This document shows positions 34,557 through 42,038 of a stretch of DNA of 64,000 bases, piece after piece. The stretch's first letter is position 1, and every line of letters begins with the position of its first letter. The notes below the pieces were generated by a model. It saw only the letters and a list, made by a program, of their open reading frames with translations. It ran no database searches and was not told the DNA's origin. The translations under genes were made by a program, and so were the position numbers. The DNA is taken from positions 171,150-235,149 of the forward strand of contig CAWHOS010000004.1 of assembly GCA_963831105.1 (NCBI GenBank), read 5' to 3'. The stretch comes from DATFQI01 sp963831105. Its GTDB lineage: Bacteria > Actinomycetota > Thermoleophilia > Solirubrobacterales > Solirubrobacteraceae.

Positions 34557-34583
34557 GTCGGAGCCGGACCGCGCGCGTCGACA
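34557..34583 (-). promoter_or_regulatory. ECF42-type promoter of the DGPF-sigma operon
   Basis: On the reverse strand TGTCGA-N17-CGAC, 52 bp upstream of the GTG of the DGPF gene. It fits the -35 TGTCGA and -10 CG(A/T)C elements I recall for ECF42 factors. The second ECF42 operon (49562-49588) has the same spacer and the same distance to its start codon. Confidence 0.65.
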
Positions 34584-34650
34584 TTCTCGCGAAACGATCC
34601 GTCGCCGAGCGAGCGGCGGCGGGGCAGCCGGTTTAGAGTCGGCAGCGGTG

Positions 34651-35949
34651 ATGGTGTCGGCTGAGGACGCGCTCGTTCCGATCAGGGTCGTGCTCGCCGA
34701 CGACCACGCGCTGGTCCGCGGCGGTCTGCGGCGGATCCTCGAGGCGGAGGACGACCTCGAGGTGGTCGCCGAGGCGGGTGACGCGGACGAGGCGATCGAG
34801 ATCGCGGCCGAGCTCCGGCCGCGGATCGTGCTGCTCGACGTCACGATGCCCGGCACGCCCAGCATCGACGCGATCCCGAGCCTGCTGGCTGCCGCGCCCG
34901 GCTGCGCCGTGGTGATGCTCACGATGCACGACGACTCCGGTTTCGCGCGCGACGCGCTGGCCGCCGGCGCGAGCGGCTACGTGCTCAAGGACGCGGCGGA
35001 GCGGCAGCTGGTGGATGCGATCCGCGCGGTGGTCGCGGGCCGGCGGTATCTGGATCCGGGCCTCGGTGCTCGCGCCATCGCCGCGCCGCGCCCGCCGAAG
35101 CCCGTCGACGCATCCGGGCTGCTGGAGGTCGGGTCCGTGTTCGCGGGTCATCGCGTCGACGGGATCGCGGGGCGCGGCGGGATGGGCATCGTCTACCGCG
35201 TCACCGATCTGATGCTCGGCAGGCGGGTCGCCTTGAAGGTGATGGCACCGGCGCTGGCGGCCGATCCCACGTTCCGCGCTCGCTTCGAGTCGGAGTGCCG
35301 GCTCGCGGCCTCCGTCGACCACCCTCATGCCGTCGAGGTCTTCCATGCCGGGGAGCAGCACGGCGTGTTGTACGTGACCATGCGCTACATCGACGGGACG
35401 GATCTGCGAGCGATCCTCCGCAGCAACGGCCGGCTCGAGACCGGGCGGGCCCTCCGCATCGTCGACCACGTCGCCGGTGCGCTGGACGATGCCCATCGTC
35501 GCGGGCTCGTCCATCGCGACGTCAAGCCGGGGAACGTGCTCGTGGCGCAGCGCGACGAGGAGGAGCACGGGTTCCTCACCGACTTCGGCCTGACGAAGGA
35601 GTATGCGGCTGCGGGCGAGCTGACCGGCACGGGACTCGCGATCGGCACCGCCGACTACATCGCGCCGGAGCAGGCGCAGGGACGCGATCTCGACGGCCGG
35701 GCGGACACGTACGCGCTCGCGTGCGTGCTCTACCAGTGCCTGACCGGCGCCGTTCCCTACGAGCGCGACAGCGACCTCGACAAGGTGTGGGCGCACGTGC
35801 ACCAGCCGCCGCCGAGCCTCGACGACGTCCGCCCCGACCTCCCCGTCGAGCTCGGGCGCGTGCTGGCTCGCGCCATGGCGAAGGATCCGACTGAGCGACC
35901 GGAGACGACCGGGCGGTTCGTACGCGCCGCCCTGGCCGCCGTCCGGTAG
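34651..35949 (+). CDS. Receiver domain fused to a Ser/Thr protein kinase
   Basis: A 432-residue hybrid. Residues 11-125 are a NarL-type receiver: D17-D18, phosphoacceptor D63 in IVLLDVTMPG, T91 and K113. In place of the usual LuxR HTH comes a short linker and a eukaryotic-like kinase (about 165-432): glycine loop GIAGRGGMGIVY, K196, HRDVKPGN with D290, DFG at 311-313, then IGTADYIAPEQ. All catalytic residues are present, so it should be an active kinase whose activity could be gated by histidine-to-aspartate phosphorylation. No transmembrane segment follows. ATG 34651 is preferred; GTG 34648 is an alternative. Confidence 0.9.
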   Translation: MVSAEDALVPIRVVLADDHALVRGGLRRILEAEDDLEVVAEAGDADEAIEIAAELRPRIVLLDVTMPGTPSIDAIPSLLAAAPGCAVVMLTMHDDSGFARDALAAGASGYVLKDAAERQLVDAIRAVVAGRRYLDPGLGARAIAAPRPPKPVDASGLLEVGSVFAGHRVDGIAGRGGMGIVYRVTDLMLGRRVALKVMAPALAADPTFRARFESECRLAASVDHPHAVEVFHAGEQHGVLYVTMRYIDGTDLRAILRSNGRLETGRALRIVDHVAGALDDAHRRGLVHRDVKPGNVLVAQRDEEEHGFLTDFGLTKEYAAAGELTGTGLAIGTADYIAPEQAQGRDLDGRADTYALACVLYQCLTGAVPYERDSDLDKVWAHVHQPPPSLDDVRPDLPVELGRVLARAMAKDPTERPETTGRFVRAALAAVR

Positions 35950-35987
35950 CCGCTACGGAGACTCGCCTTCCGGACTATGGTTGGCCG

Positions 35988-36401
35988 ATGGGCCTCCTCG
36001 ACCGCATCGTCAAGGCCGTCACAGGCGACAGCCCACGACCGGGTGGCGAGCTCGGCGGCGTCCCCGCGAGGGCGACGGTCGTCGAGAAGCGCGGCCATGG
36101 AACAGCCGACTCGGGCGTGAGCACGCGCTACGTCTACCTGGATCTCGTCCTGCGCGTCGTGGGCGAGGAACAGACGACCAAGGTGCGGGCGTATGTCGAC
36201 CCGCGGGCGGCGGTGATCGCGACCGACGGGCTCGAGGTGCCGGTGCGCGTGGACGCGGCCTCGGGTGCGCTGCTCGGCCTCGACGGCGACGCTTGGGAGG
36301 CGGAGGCGAAGATCCTCGACGCGGAGTACGAGGCCGGGACGCGCACGCGAGGCGACCGGCCCGGCGCCGCCGACGAGTCCGCGGCCCGCGCTCGCGGCTG
36401 A
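35988..36401 (+). CDS. Conserved hypothetical protein
   Basis: A 137-residue soluble protein of unknown family. Residues 25-100 are beta-rich (VPARATVVEKRGHGTADSGVSTRYVYLDLVLRVVGEEQTTKVRAYVDPRAAVIATDGLEVPVRV), suggesting a small barrel of OB or DUF3592-like type. The C-terminus is acidic, then Gly/Ala-rich. It starts 38 bp after the receiver-kinase gene and could be part of that operon. It is convergent with the next gene. Confidence 0.65.
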   Translation: MGLLDRIVKAVTGDSPRPGGELGGVPARATVVEKRGHGTADSGVSTRYVYLDLVLRVVGEEQTTKVRAYVDPRAAVIATDGLEVPVRVDAASGALLGLDGDAWEAEAKILDAEYEAGTRTRGDRPGAADESAARARG

Positions 36402-36406
36402 CCGTC

Positions 36407-36787
36407 TCACCCGCCGGCTGTGATCGCGCGCTGGTCGGCGTGCCGCGACGGATCGTCTCCGGCCGCGATCTCCGCGCGCACCCGCTCGGCGAGGTCACCG
36501 GCGGCGTGCCAGCCCACGACGTTCCACGTCAGGCGACGCTCCGTGGCGCCTGCCAGCACCGCTTCGACTCGCCACGGGCGCCGGAGGGCGAGGCGCCGGC
36601 CGGCAACGCAGAGGCTCAGCAGCGCGGCGACGACCCACTCGAGTGCCAGCAGGGGCAAGGCGATCGCGCCGAGGACCAACCCGATCGCGTCGGCGTCGAA
36701 GCGCATCCGGCGCCGCGGACGCCACAGCAACGCCCGTCTGCTCACGGACCATTCGTTGCCGTCGGGCGCCAGGACTCGCGAACCCAT
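36407..36787 (-). CDS. Membrane-associated hypothetical protein
   Basis: A 126-residue protein with a strongly hydrophobic middle (AIGLVLGAIALPLLALEWVVAALLSLCVAG), one long or two short transmembrane helices, and an Arg-rich region on either side (WRPRRRMRF and RRLALRRPWRVE). Not recognised. It is divergent from the ArsR gene and convergent with the gene ending at 36401. Confidence 0.65.
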   Translation of the reverse strand: MGSRVLAPDGNEWSVSRRALLWRPRRRMRFDADAIGLVLGAIALPLLALEWVVAALLSLCVAGRRLALRRPWRVEAVLAGATERRLTWNVVGWHAAGDLAERVRAEIAAGDDPSRHADQRAITAGG

Positions 36788-36813
36788 GCCGCGAGTATGC
36801 CGGTCCGCTAACG

Positions 36814-36831
36814 TATAACCGAATGGTTGTA
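36814..36831. promoter_or_regulatory. Inverted repeat over the ArsR start codon
   Basis: TATAACC-gaat-GGTTGTA (6 of 7 matched) covers the ATG at 36823. Similar ATAACC-GGTTAT sites are found before ArsR genes paired with SRPBCC genes; an autorepressor site is likely. The TATAAC half may also serve as the -10 element. Confidence 0.55.
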
Positions 36832-37170
36832 AGTACCGAGAGCGAGCGGACCGACGCGCTCTTCCACGCGCTGGCCGACCCCACCCGCCGCGACATCCTC
36901 GCCCTGGTGATGCGCGACGCGCACTCGGTGTCCGACCTCGCCCGCCGCTATCCGATCAGCTTCGCCGCGGTGCACAAGCACGTGGGCGCCCTCGAGCGCG
37001 CGGGGCTCGTCACCAAGACCCGCCATGGCCGGGAGCAGCGCGTGCGCGGCGACGTCGCGACGCTCCGGACCGCCCATCACCTGCTCGACGAGCTCGAGGC
37101 GCTCTGGCGCGGGCGCATCGACCGCATCGACCAGGTCCTCGCGAACCCGACAGAAAGAGCACCGCAATGA
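36823..37170 (+). CDS. ArsR-family transcriptional regulator
   Basis: A 115-residue winged-helix repressor: FHALADPTRRDILALVMRDAHSVSDLARRYPISFAAVHKHVGALERAGLVTKTRHGREQRVRG. No metal-binding CxC is present, as in the subgroup adjacent to SRPBCC (AHSA1) genes. It starts an operon with 4-bp ATGA overlaps to SRPBCC, DHFR-like and deaminase genes. The ATG at 36823 lies inside an inverted repeat that is probably its own operator. Confidence 0.92.
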   Translation: MVVSTESERTDALFHALADPTRRDILALVMRDAHSVSDLARRYPISFAAVHKHVGALERAGLVTKTRHGREQRVRGDVATLRTAHHLLDELEALWRGRIDRIDQVLANPTERAPQ

Positions 37171-37496
37171 CCGTGACGAACGTGGTCAAGGACGCCGACG
37201 CCAGGACCCTGACCATCACCGCGCGCTTCGACGCGACGATCGACCGCGTCTGGCGCCTCTGGAGCGATCCGCGCCAGCTGGAGCAGTGGTGGGGACCGCC
37301 GATGTATCCCGCGACGGTGACGGAGCACGACCTGACACCGGGCGGGACCGTGGCCTACGCGATGACCGGCCCCGAAGGTGACAGGCACCGAGGCTGGTGG
37401 CGCGTGCGCGCGGTCGAGGCACCCCACACGCTGGAGGTGGAGGACGGCTTCGCCGACGCCGACGGCAATCCGATCCCGGACACGCCCACGGGGTGA
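37167..37496 (+). pseudogene. SRPBCC (AHSA1-like) protein, 5' part before a frameshift
   Basis: The 109-residue reading frame has the START-like N-terminus LTITARFDATIDRVWRLWSDPRQLEQWWGPPMYPATVTEHDLTPGG, typical of AHSA1/SRPBCC ligand-binding proteins paired with ArsR. The frame ends at a TGA at 37494 after GNPIPDTPTG. The missing C-terminus continues in another frame (next entry). One extra G in the run near 37490-37494 would restore a full protein of about 166 residues. It overlaps the ArsR gene by 4 bp. Either recent decay or an assembly indel. Confidence 0.8.
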
Positions 37497-37666
37497 TCCG
37501 CGTCGCGCTCTCCGAGCTGGCCGGGGGCGGCACGCAGATGGTCATCACCACGTCCTGGGACAGTATCGAGGCGATGGAGCAGATCCTCGCCATGGGCACG
37601 GAGGACGGGATCACCGCCGCCGTCGCGCAGATCGACGGGCTGCTCGGCCTCCCGGTGCGGGCATGA
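37494..37666 (+). pseudogene. SRPBCC protein, 3' part after the frameshift
   Basis: VIRVALSELAGGGTQMVITTSWDSIEAMEQILAMGTEDGITAAVAQIDGLL is the C-terminal strand and long helix of AHSA1-type proteins, in the frame one base off the 5' part. Its TGA at 37664 overlaps the ATG of the next gene (ATGA), which shows that the original gene ran to here and was coupled to the DHFR-like gene. It has no start of its own. Confidence 0.75.
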
Positions 37667-38244
37667 CCGTCGCCTACACCTTCGACGTCTTCTGCACCCT
37701 CGACGGCTTCGGCTCCTACAACAGCGAGGGCGACTGGGGCGGCTACTGGAGCAAGGAAGGCCCTGAGTTCCTCGAGCGCCGCCTCGCCCAGTACAGCGAG
37801 GACCAGCGGCTGGTCCTCGGCGCCAACACCTTCCGGGAGTTCGTGCACTTCCTGGGCCGGACCGACGAGTCCAAGGCGACCGACCCGATCAACACCCGGA
37901 TGAAGAACATGCCGACGACGGTGGTCTCCACGAGACTCGAAGACCCCCTCGACTGGCCGGACGCGACGCTCGTGAGCGGTGACGCCGTCGACGTCGTCGC
38001 CCGGCTCAAGGAGGAGTCCGAGGTGCCGTTGCGCTCGCACGGCAGCCTGTCGATGAACCGGGCGCTGATGGCCGCGGGCCTGGTCGACCGCGTCCAGGTG
38101 TCGCTCTTCCCCGTCATCAGCGGTCAGACCGGGGCGGACCCGATCTTCCAGGGTGCGGCCGACTTCGACCTCGAGCTGCTCGAGAGCACGACGCTCGACG
38201 GCCGCATCCAGGAGCTCGTCTACCGACCCACCCCCCATCGATGA
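37663..38244 (+). CDS. Dihydrofolate reductase-like (RibD C-terminal) protein
   Basis: A 193-residue protein of the DHFR/RibD_C superfamily. It begins YTFDVFCTLDGFGSYNSEGDWGGYW, and has LVLGANTFREFVHFLG and SHGSLSMNRALMAAGLVDRVQVSLFPVISGQTG, the NADPH and C-terminal segments of the family. Actual reduction of folate is not indicated; substrate unknown. ATGA overlaps with neighbours on both sides show a four-gene operon under ArsR control. A paralogue stands at 60292-60855. Confidence 0.88.
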   Translation: MTVAYTFDVFCTLDGFGSYNSEGDWGGYWSKEGPEFLERRLAQYSEDQRLVLGANTFREFVHFLGRTDESKATDPINTRMKNMPTTVVSTRLEDPLDWPDATLVSGDAVDVVARLKEESEVPLRSHGSLSMNRALMAAGLVDRVQVSLFPVISGQTGADPIFQGAADFDLELLESTTLDGRIQELVYRPTPHR

Positions 38245-38678
38245 CCGAGGCCGAGGAACGCCACCTGCGCCGGGCGATCGAGCTGGCCGCCGAGGCGCGC
38301 GCCGCGGGCGACATGCCGTTCGGGTCGCTGCTGGTCGGGCCCGACGGCGACGTGCTGGTCGAGGACCGCAACACGGTGGTGACGGAGAACGACATCACCG
38401 CCCACCCGGAGCTCAAGACGGCGCTCTGGGCATCGCGCAACCTCGAGCGCGAGGTGGCGGCCCGGACGACGATGTACACGAGCACTGAGCCGTGCCCGAT
38501 GTGCCGGGGCGCCATCGCACGGTCGGGCCTCGGGCGCGTGGTCTTCGCGCTCTCCGGCGAGCAGTTCGCGGGCCTCAAGCCGCCCGGGTCGCCGGCCCCG
38601 GACGCGGCCGAGGTGGCCTACGAGGGGCCGGCGCTGTTCGACGAGGCCAGGGTTCCGATCGACGGCTACTACGACTAG
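38241..38678 (+). CDS. Nucleoside/guanine deaminase-like zinc deaminase
   Basis: A 145-residue cytidine-deaminase-superfamily protein. Zinc ligands are H55 in HPE (the family usually has HAE; P56 and proton-shuttle E57) and C85/C88 in STEPCPMCRGAI. It resembles actinobacterial guanine/tRNA-adenosine deaminase relatives (COG0590), but TadA-specific residues are not evident, so the substrate is probably a free base or nucleoside. Last gene of the ArsR operon, overlapping its neighbour by 4 bp. Confidence 0.88.
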   Translation: MTEAEERHLRRAIELAAEARAAGDMPFGSLLVGPDGDVLVEDRNTVVTENDITAHPELKTALWASRNLEREVAARTTMYTSTEPCPMCRGAIARSGLGRVVFALSGEQFAGLKPPGSPAPDAAEVAYEGPALFDEARVPIDGYYD

Positions 38679-38687
38679 CGCCGCTCG

Positions 38688-39308
38688 TCACCGCTGCATC
38701 CTCGGATCGTGCGTCGGGTCGGGGTACATGGGAGGGCAGCCGTTCTCGATGGCTTCGGCGCGCAGCTCGTAGTGCCAGGGCTCGTTGCCGTAGATCTGGC
38801 ACAGGCCGTACGCGGCGCCGTTCGCTGACAGCCACGCCGCGGCGCCGGATGGCCCGATGTCGGCCGCGTCACCCTTCACGTGCGCGGACGTCTCGGGGGT
38901 GGCCACCCATCGGGTGGCTGCCTCTTCGGATCCGTACTTCGAGATCGCCTCGTCGAGCAGCCGTTGCTGGTACGCCGGGGAACGCCAGCCGCTGTCGACG
39001 ACGAATTCGACCCCGCCGGCCGCGCCGTCGGTTGCCGCCTGGCGCAGCGCAGCGAGCAGATCCGAGTCGAGCTCGGCAACGCCCGGGATCCCGTCGTCGA
39101 ACACCGTCGTGCCGTCGGGGACGGCTCCGCCCGCTTCGCCGAGCGCCCCGCGGCGCTCGTCGCGAGGGACGTGGATGGGCGATGTGGCCGTCGGCGTCGA
39201 GGACGAGGACGCCGGCAACTGGTAGCCGAGGGTCGCGGCGATCGCCGCGACGACGACGACCAGCCCGGCGATGCGGGTCGTTGCTCGTGCTGGTCGGACG
39301 TGGGTCAC
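38688..39308 (-). CDS. VanY-like D-alanyl-D-alanine carboxypeptidase
   Basis: A 206-residue exported peptidase of family M15B. An N-terminal membrane segment (IAGLVVVVAAIAATLGYQL) is followed by the catalytic domain: RSPAYQQRLLDEAISKYG, zinc site SAHVKGDAADIG (H143, D150) and EPWHYEL (E176, H179). It trims the terminal D-alanine from peptidoglycan stem peptides. Divergent from an OmpR-type regulator and kinase pair, with tandem half-sites between, like VanRS-VanY sets. The ATG at 39308 fits the membrane segment. Confidence 0.9.
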   Translation of the reverse strand: MTHVRPARATTRIAGLVVVVAAIAATLGYQLPASSSSTPTATSPIHVPRDERRGALGEAGGAVPDGTTVFDDGIPGVAELDSDLLAALRQAATDGAAGGVEFVVDSGWRSPAYQQRLLDEAISKYGSEEAATRWVATPETSAHVKGDAADIGPSGAAAWLSANGAAYGLCQIYGNEPWHYELRAEAIENGCPPMYPDPTHDPRMQR

Positions 39309-39355
39309 GCCGCCATTTGAGACGGCGTGGCGTTGCCGGCCCGTATGTCGTTTTC

Positions 39356-39373
39356 GATATGCCGGCGATATGC
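39356..39373. promoter_or_regulatory. Tandem GATATGC repeats before the OmpR-type regulator
   Basis: Two GATATGC copies (39356 and 39367) are exactly 11 bp apart, one helical turn, as expected for an OmpR/PhoB-family dimer on direct repeats. They lie between the VanY-like gene and the regulator gene, so control of either or both is possible. Confidence 0.5.
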
Positions 39374-39393
39374 GCCGGCCCTAGCATCGGAGC

Positions 39394-40077
39394 ATGCGCG
39401 TGCTGCTCGTCGAGGACGAGCCCTATATGGCGGAGGCCATCCGCGACGGCCTGCGGCTGGAGGCGATCGCCGCAGACATCGCAGGTGACGGCGCCACCGC
39501 CCTCGAGCTGCTGGGCGTGAACGCTTACGACATCGCCGTCCTCGACCGGGACATCCCCGGACCCAGCGGCGACGAGATCGCCGAGCGCATCGTCGCCTCC
39601 GGCAGCGACATGCCGATCATCATGCTCACCGCCGCCGACCGCCTCGACGACAAGGCTTCCGGGTTCGAGATCGGCGCCGACGACTACCTCACGAAGCCGT
39701 TCGAGCTCCGAGAGCTCGTGCTCAGGCTCAGGGCGCTCGACCGCAGGCGTGCCCACAACAGGCCGCCAATCCGAGAGCTAGCGGGCCTGCGGCTGGATCC
39801 GTTCCGCCGCGAGGTCTTCCGCGACGGCCGCTACGTCGCGCTGACCAGGAAGCAGTTCGCGGTGCTCGAGGTGCTCGTCGCCGCCGAAGGTGGCGTCGTC
39901 AGCGCCGAGGAGCTGCTGGAACGGGCCTGGGATCAGAACGCGGACCCGTTCACCAACGCCGTGCGCATCACGGTCTCGGGACTGCGCAAGCGGCTCGGCG
40001 AGCCCCCGATCATCGCCACCGTGGCCGGCGCCGGGTACCGCATCGCCACCGGACGTGATGGAGACGACCGTGGATAG
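39394..40077 (+). CDS. OmpR/PhoB-type response regulator
   Basis: A 227-residue regulator: receiver 1-115 with D51 in IAVLDRDIPGPSG, T/K switch region MLTAADRL and TKPFELREL, and a winged-helix DNA-binding domain (about 125-225; LTRKQFAVLEVLVAAEGGVVSAEELL, RITVSGLRKRLGEPPIIATVAGAGYRI). Its gene starts the operon with the kinase gene. GATATGC repeats upstream are probably its own sites. Confidence 0.94.
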   Translation: MRVLLVEDEPYMAEAIRDGLRLEAIAADIAGDGATALELLGVNAYDIAVLDRDIPGPSGDEIAERIVASGSDMPIIMLTAADRLDDKASGFEIGADDYLTKPFELRELVLRLRALDRRRAHNRPPIRELAGLRLDPFRREVFRDGRYVALTRKQFAVLEVLVAAEGGVVSAEELLERAWDQNADPFTNAVRITVSGLRKRLGEPPIIATVAGAGYRIATGRDGDDRG

Positions 40078-40087
40078 GGAGCCCGGG

Positions 40088-41152
40088 ATGAGCGTCCGCC
40101 TCAAGCTCACCCTCAGCTACGCCGGTTTCCTCATGCTCGCCGGCGCCCTGCTGCTCGCCGTCGTGTGGGTGTTCCTGCTGCGGTACGTGCCCGACCGCGC
40201 GATCATCGGAGCCGGCCTCGTTCCCAACCGCTCCGACCTCCTGCGCGCGTTCGCTCCGAGGGCCGCCGCCATGCTTGCGTTCCTGCTGGCGTTCGGTCTG
40301 GTTGGAGGCTGGCTTCTCGCCGGCCGGATGCTCGCCCCTCTGAGCCGCATCACGGACGCCACGCGGCTGGCCGCGACCGGATCGCTCTCCCACCGGATCC
40401 GGCTGGAGGGCCGCGAAGACGAGTTCCGCGAGCTCGCCGACAGCTTCGACACCATGCTCGCGCGACTCGAGGCACAAGTCGCCGAACAGCAGCGGTTCGC
40501 GGCCAACGCCTCGCACGAGCTGCGCACCCCGCTGGCGATCACGCAGACGCTGCTCGACGTCGCCCGCAGCGACCCGAGCCGAGACAACGGCGAGCTCGTC
40601 GAGCGACTCCACGCCGTCAACACCCGGGCGATCGACCTCACCGAAGCACTGCTCCTGCTCAGCCGCGCCGACCAGCGGTCCTTTCCCCCGGAGCACGTCG
40701 ACCTGTCCCTCATCGCGGAGGAGACCACCGAGACGCTCCTCCCCCTCGCGGAGAAGCGCGGTCTCACCATCGAGACCTCGGGCGTGGTGTCACCCACCGT
40801 CGGCTCACACGCGCTCCTGCAGCAGCTGAGCACGAACCTCGTGCACAACGCGATCGTCCACAACCTGCCTGAAAAGGGCACCGTTTGGGTCAGCACCAGC
40901 GTTCACCCCGACAGCGTGGCGCTCACCGTCGAGAACACGGGCGAGAAGCTCACCCCGCAGCTGGCATCCACGCTTGCAGAGCCGTTTCGCCGCGGCACCG
41001 GACGAATCCGCGCCGACCACGCAGGCGTCGGCCTCGGCCTGGCCATCGCCAAGAGCATCACCCAGGCGCACGACGGAACCCTCACGCTAACCCCCCGGCC
41101 GGCCGGGGGGCTCTGCGTCACGGTGCAGCTCCCCGCCGGCCGCGCCCTCTGA
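40088..41152 (+). CDS. Sensor histidine kinase (HAMP-HisKA)
   Basis: A 354-residue kinase. Two transmembrane helices (YAGFLMLAGALLLAVVWVFLL and AAMLAFLLAFGLVGGWLLAG) leave a very short extracellular loop, so sensing may take place in the membrane. HAMP is followed by HisKA with H143 in ANASHELRTPLA, then HATPase_c with HNAIVHNLP and GVGLGLAIAKSI. AGGGAG lies 6 bp before the ATG at 40088; in-frame starts at 40058 and 40070 would overlap the regulator gene. Partner of the regulator encoded upstream. Confidence 0.93.
   Translation: MSVRLKLTLSYAGFLMLAGALLLAVVWVFLLRYVPDRAIIGAGLVPNRSDLLRAFAPRAAAMLAFLLAFGLVGGWLLAGRMLAPLSRITDATRLAATGSLSHRIRLEGREDEFRELADSFDTMLARLEAQVAEQQRFAANASHELRTPLAITQTLLDVARSDPSRDNGELVERLHAVNTRAIDLTEALLLLSRADQRSFPPEHVDLSLIAEETTETLLPLAEKRGLTIETSGVVSPTVGSHALLQQLSTNLVHNAIVHNLPEKGTVWVSTSVHPDSVALTVENTGEKLTPQLASTLAEPFRRGTGRIRADHAGVGLGLAIAKSITQAHDGTLTLTPRPAGGLCVTVQLPAGRAL
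41091..41110. repeat. Perfect 20-bp palindrome inside the kinase gene
   Basis: CCCCCCGGCCGGCCGGGGGG lies 42 bp before the end of the kinase gene, in frame as coding. It would form a very stable hairpin in the RNA and might slow elongation or act as an intragenic terminator. Function unknown. Confidence 0.5.
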
Positions 41153-41184
41153 CGTCCCCGTCATCGGCGCCGGCAGCGAATCGC

Positions 41185-41895
41185 TCAGGCGCTCGCCCGA
41201 ACCCCGCTCTCATCCTCGAGGTAGGCCAGCACGGCCAAGACGCGCCGATGGGCCTCGGGCTCGGACGGCAGGCCGAGCTTGGCCATGATCGACGTCACGT
41301 GCTTCTCGACCGACCGCTGGGTGACGAAGATCCGACTCGCCACGCCCGCGTTCGAGCAGCCCTCGGCCAGCAGCCCGAGCACCTCGTGCTCGCGCGCGGT
41401 CAGCTCGGACAGCGCCGACGTCTCGCGCCGCCGGCCGAGCATCCAGCGCACGACCTCGGGGTCGAGCACCGAACCGCCGCAGGCCACGCGCCGGATCGCG
41501 TCCGCGAACTCCTCGATGTCGGCGACGCGGTCCTTGAGCAGGTACCCGACGCCTCGCGCGTCATTGCCGATCAGCTCGAGCGCGTAGTCAGCCTCGAGGT
41601 ACTGCGACAGCACGAGCACGCCCACGCCGGGATGCGTGGCGCGGATCGCCACTGCCGCGCGCAGCCCGTCGTCGGTGTTGGTCGGCGGCATGCGGATGTC
41701 GACGATCGCGACGTCAGGGCGATGCGCGCCGACCTTGCGGACCAGCTCCTCGGCATCGCCGGCCTGCCCGACGACCTCGAAGCCCTCCGCCTCGAGCATG
41801 GTCACCACACCCCGGCGCAGCAAGACGTGGTCATCGGCGATCACTACGCGCAGCCTGGCGGCTGCGGTCTCCGGCGGGATGGATGAGGACGGCAT
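41185..41895 (-). CDS. NarL/LuxR-type response regulator
   Basis: A 236-residue regulator with receiver (residues 15-130; DD at 21-22, D66 in VAIVDIRMPP, K in LLKDRVAD) and a LuxR HTH (about 165-225; LSELTAREHEVLGLLAEGCSNAGVASRIFVTQRSVEKHVTSIMAKLGL). The partner kinase is not adjacent; candidates are the GAF kinases at 1-239 and 44223-45389. Convergent with the HAMP kinase gene. Confidence 0.93.
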   Translation of the reverse strand: MPSSSIPPETAAARLRVVIADDHVLLRRGVVTMLEAEGFEVVGQAGDAEELVRKVGAHRPDVAIVDIRMPPTNTDDGLRAAVAIRATHPGVGVLVLSQYLEADYALELIGNDARGVGYLLKDRVADIEEFADAIRRVACGGSVLDPEVVRWMLGRRRETSALSELTAREHEVLGLLAEGCSNAGVASRIFVTQRSVEKHVTSIMAKLGLPSEPEAHRRVLAVLAYLEDESGVRASA

Positions 41896-42005
41896 GGCTT
41901 CGGCCTTCCTCCCTTCTCGATGGCGCGCGAAAGGCAGAAGGGAATAGAGACCTCAAGCGGGTGCTGCGGTACCGAGCTTACTCCCGCTGACGCCACGCCG
42001 CGAAC

Positions 42006-42034
42006 CGCGGGCCACCCCAGCCGGGTGGCCCGCG
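42006..42034 (-). terminator. Hairpin terminator after the transpeptidase-like gene
   Basis: A 12-bp perfect stem (CGCGGGCCACCC and complement) with a 5-base loop, 4 bp past the stop of the reverse-strand gene. No T-run. Confidence 0.75.
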
Positions 42035-42038
42035 CTTC

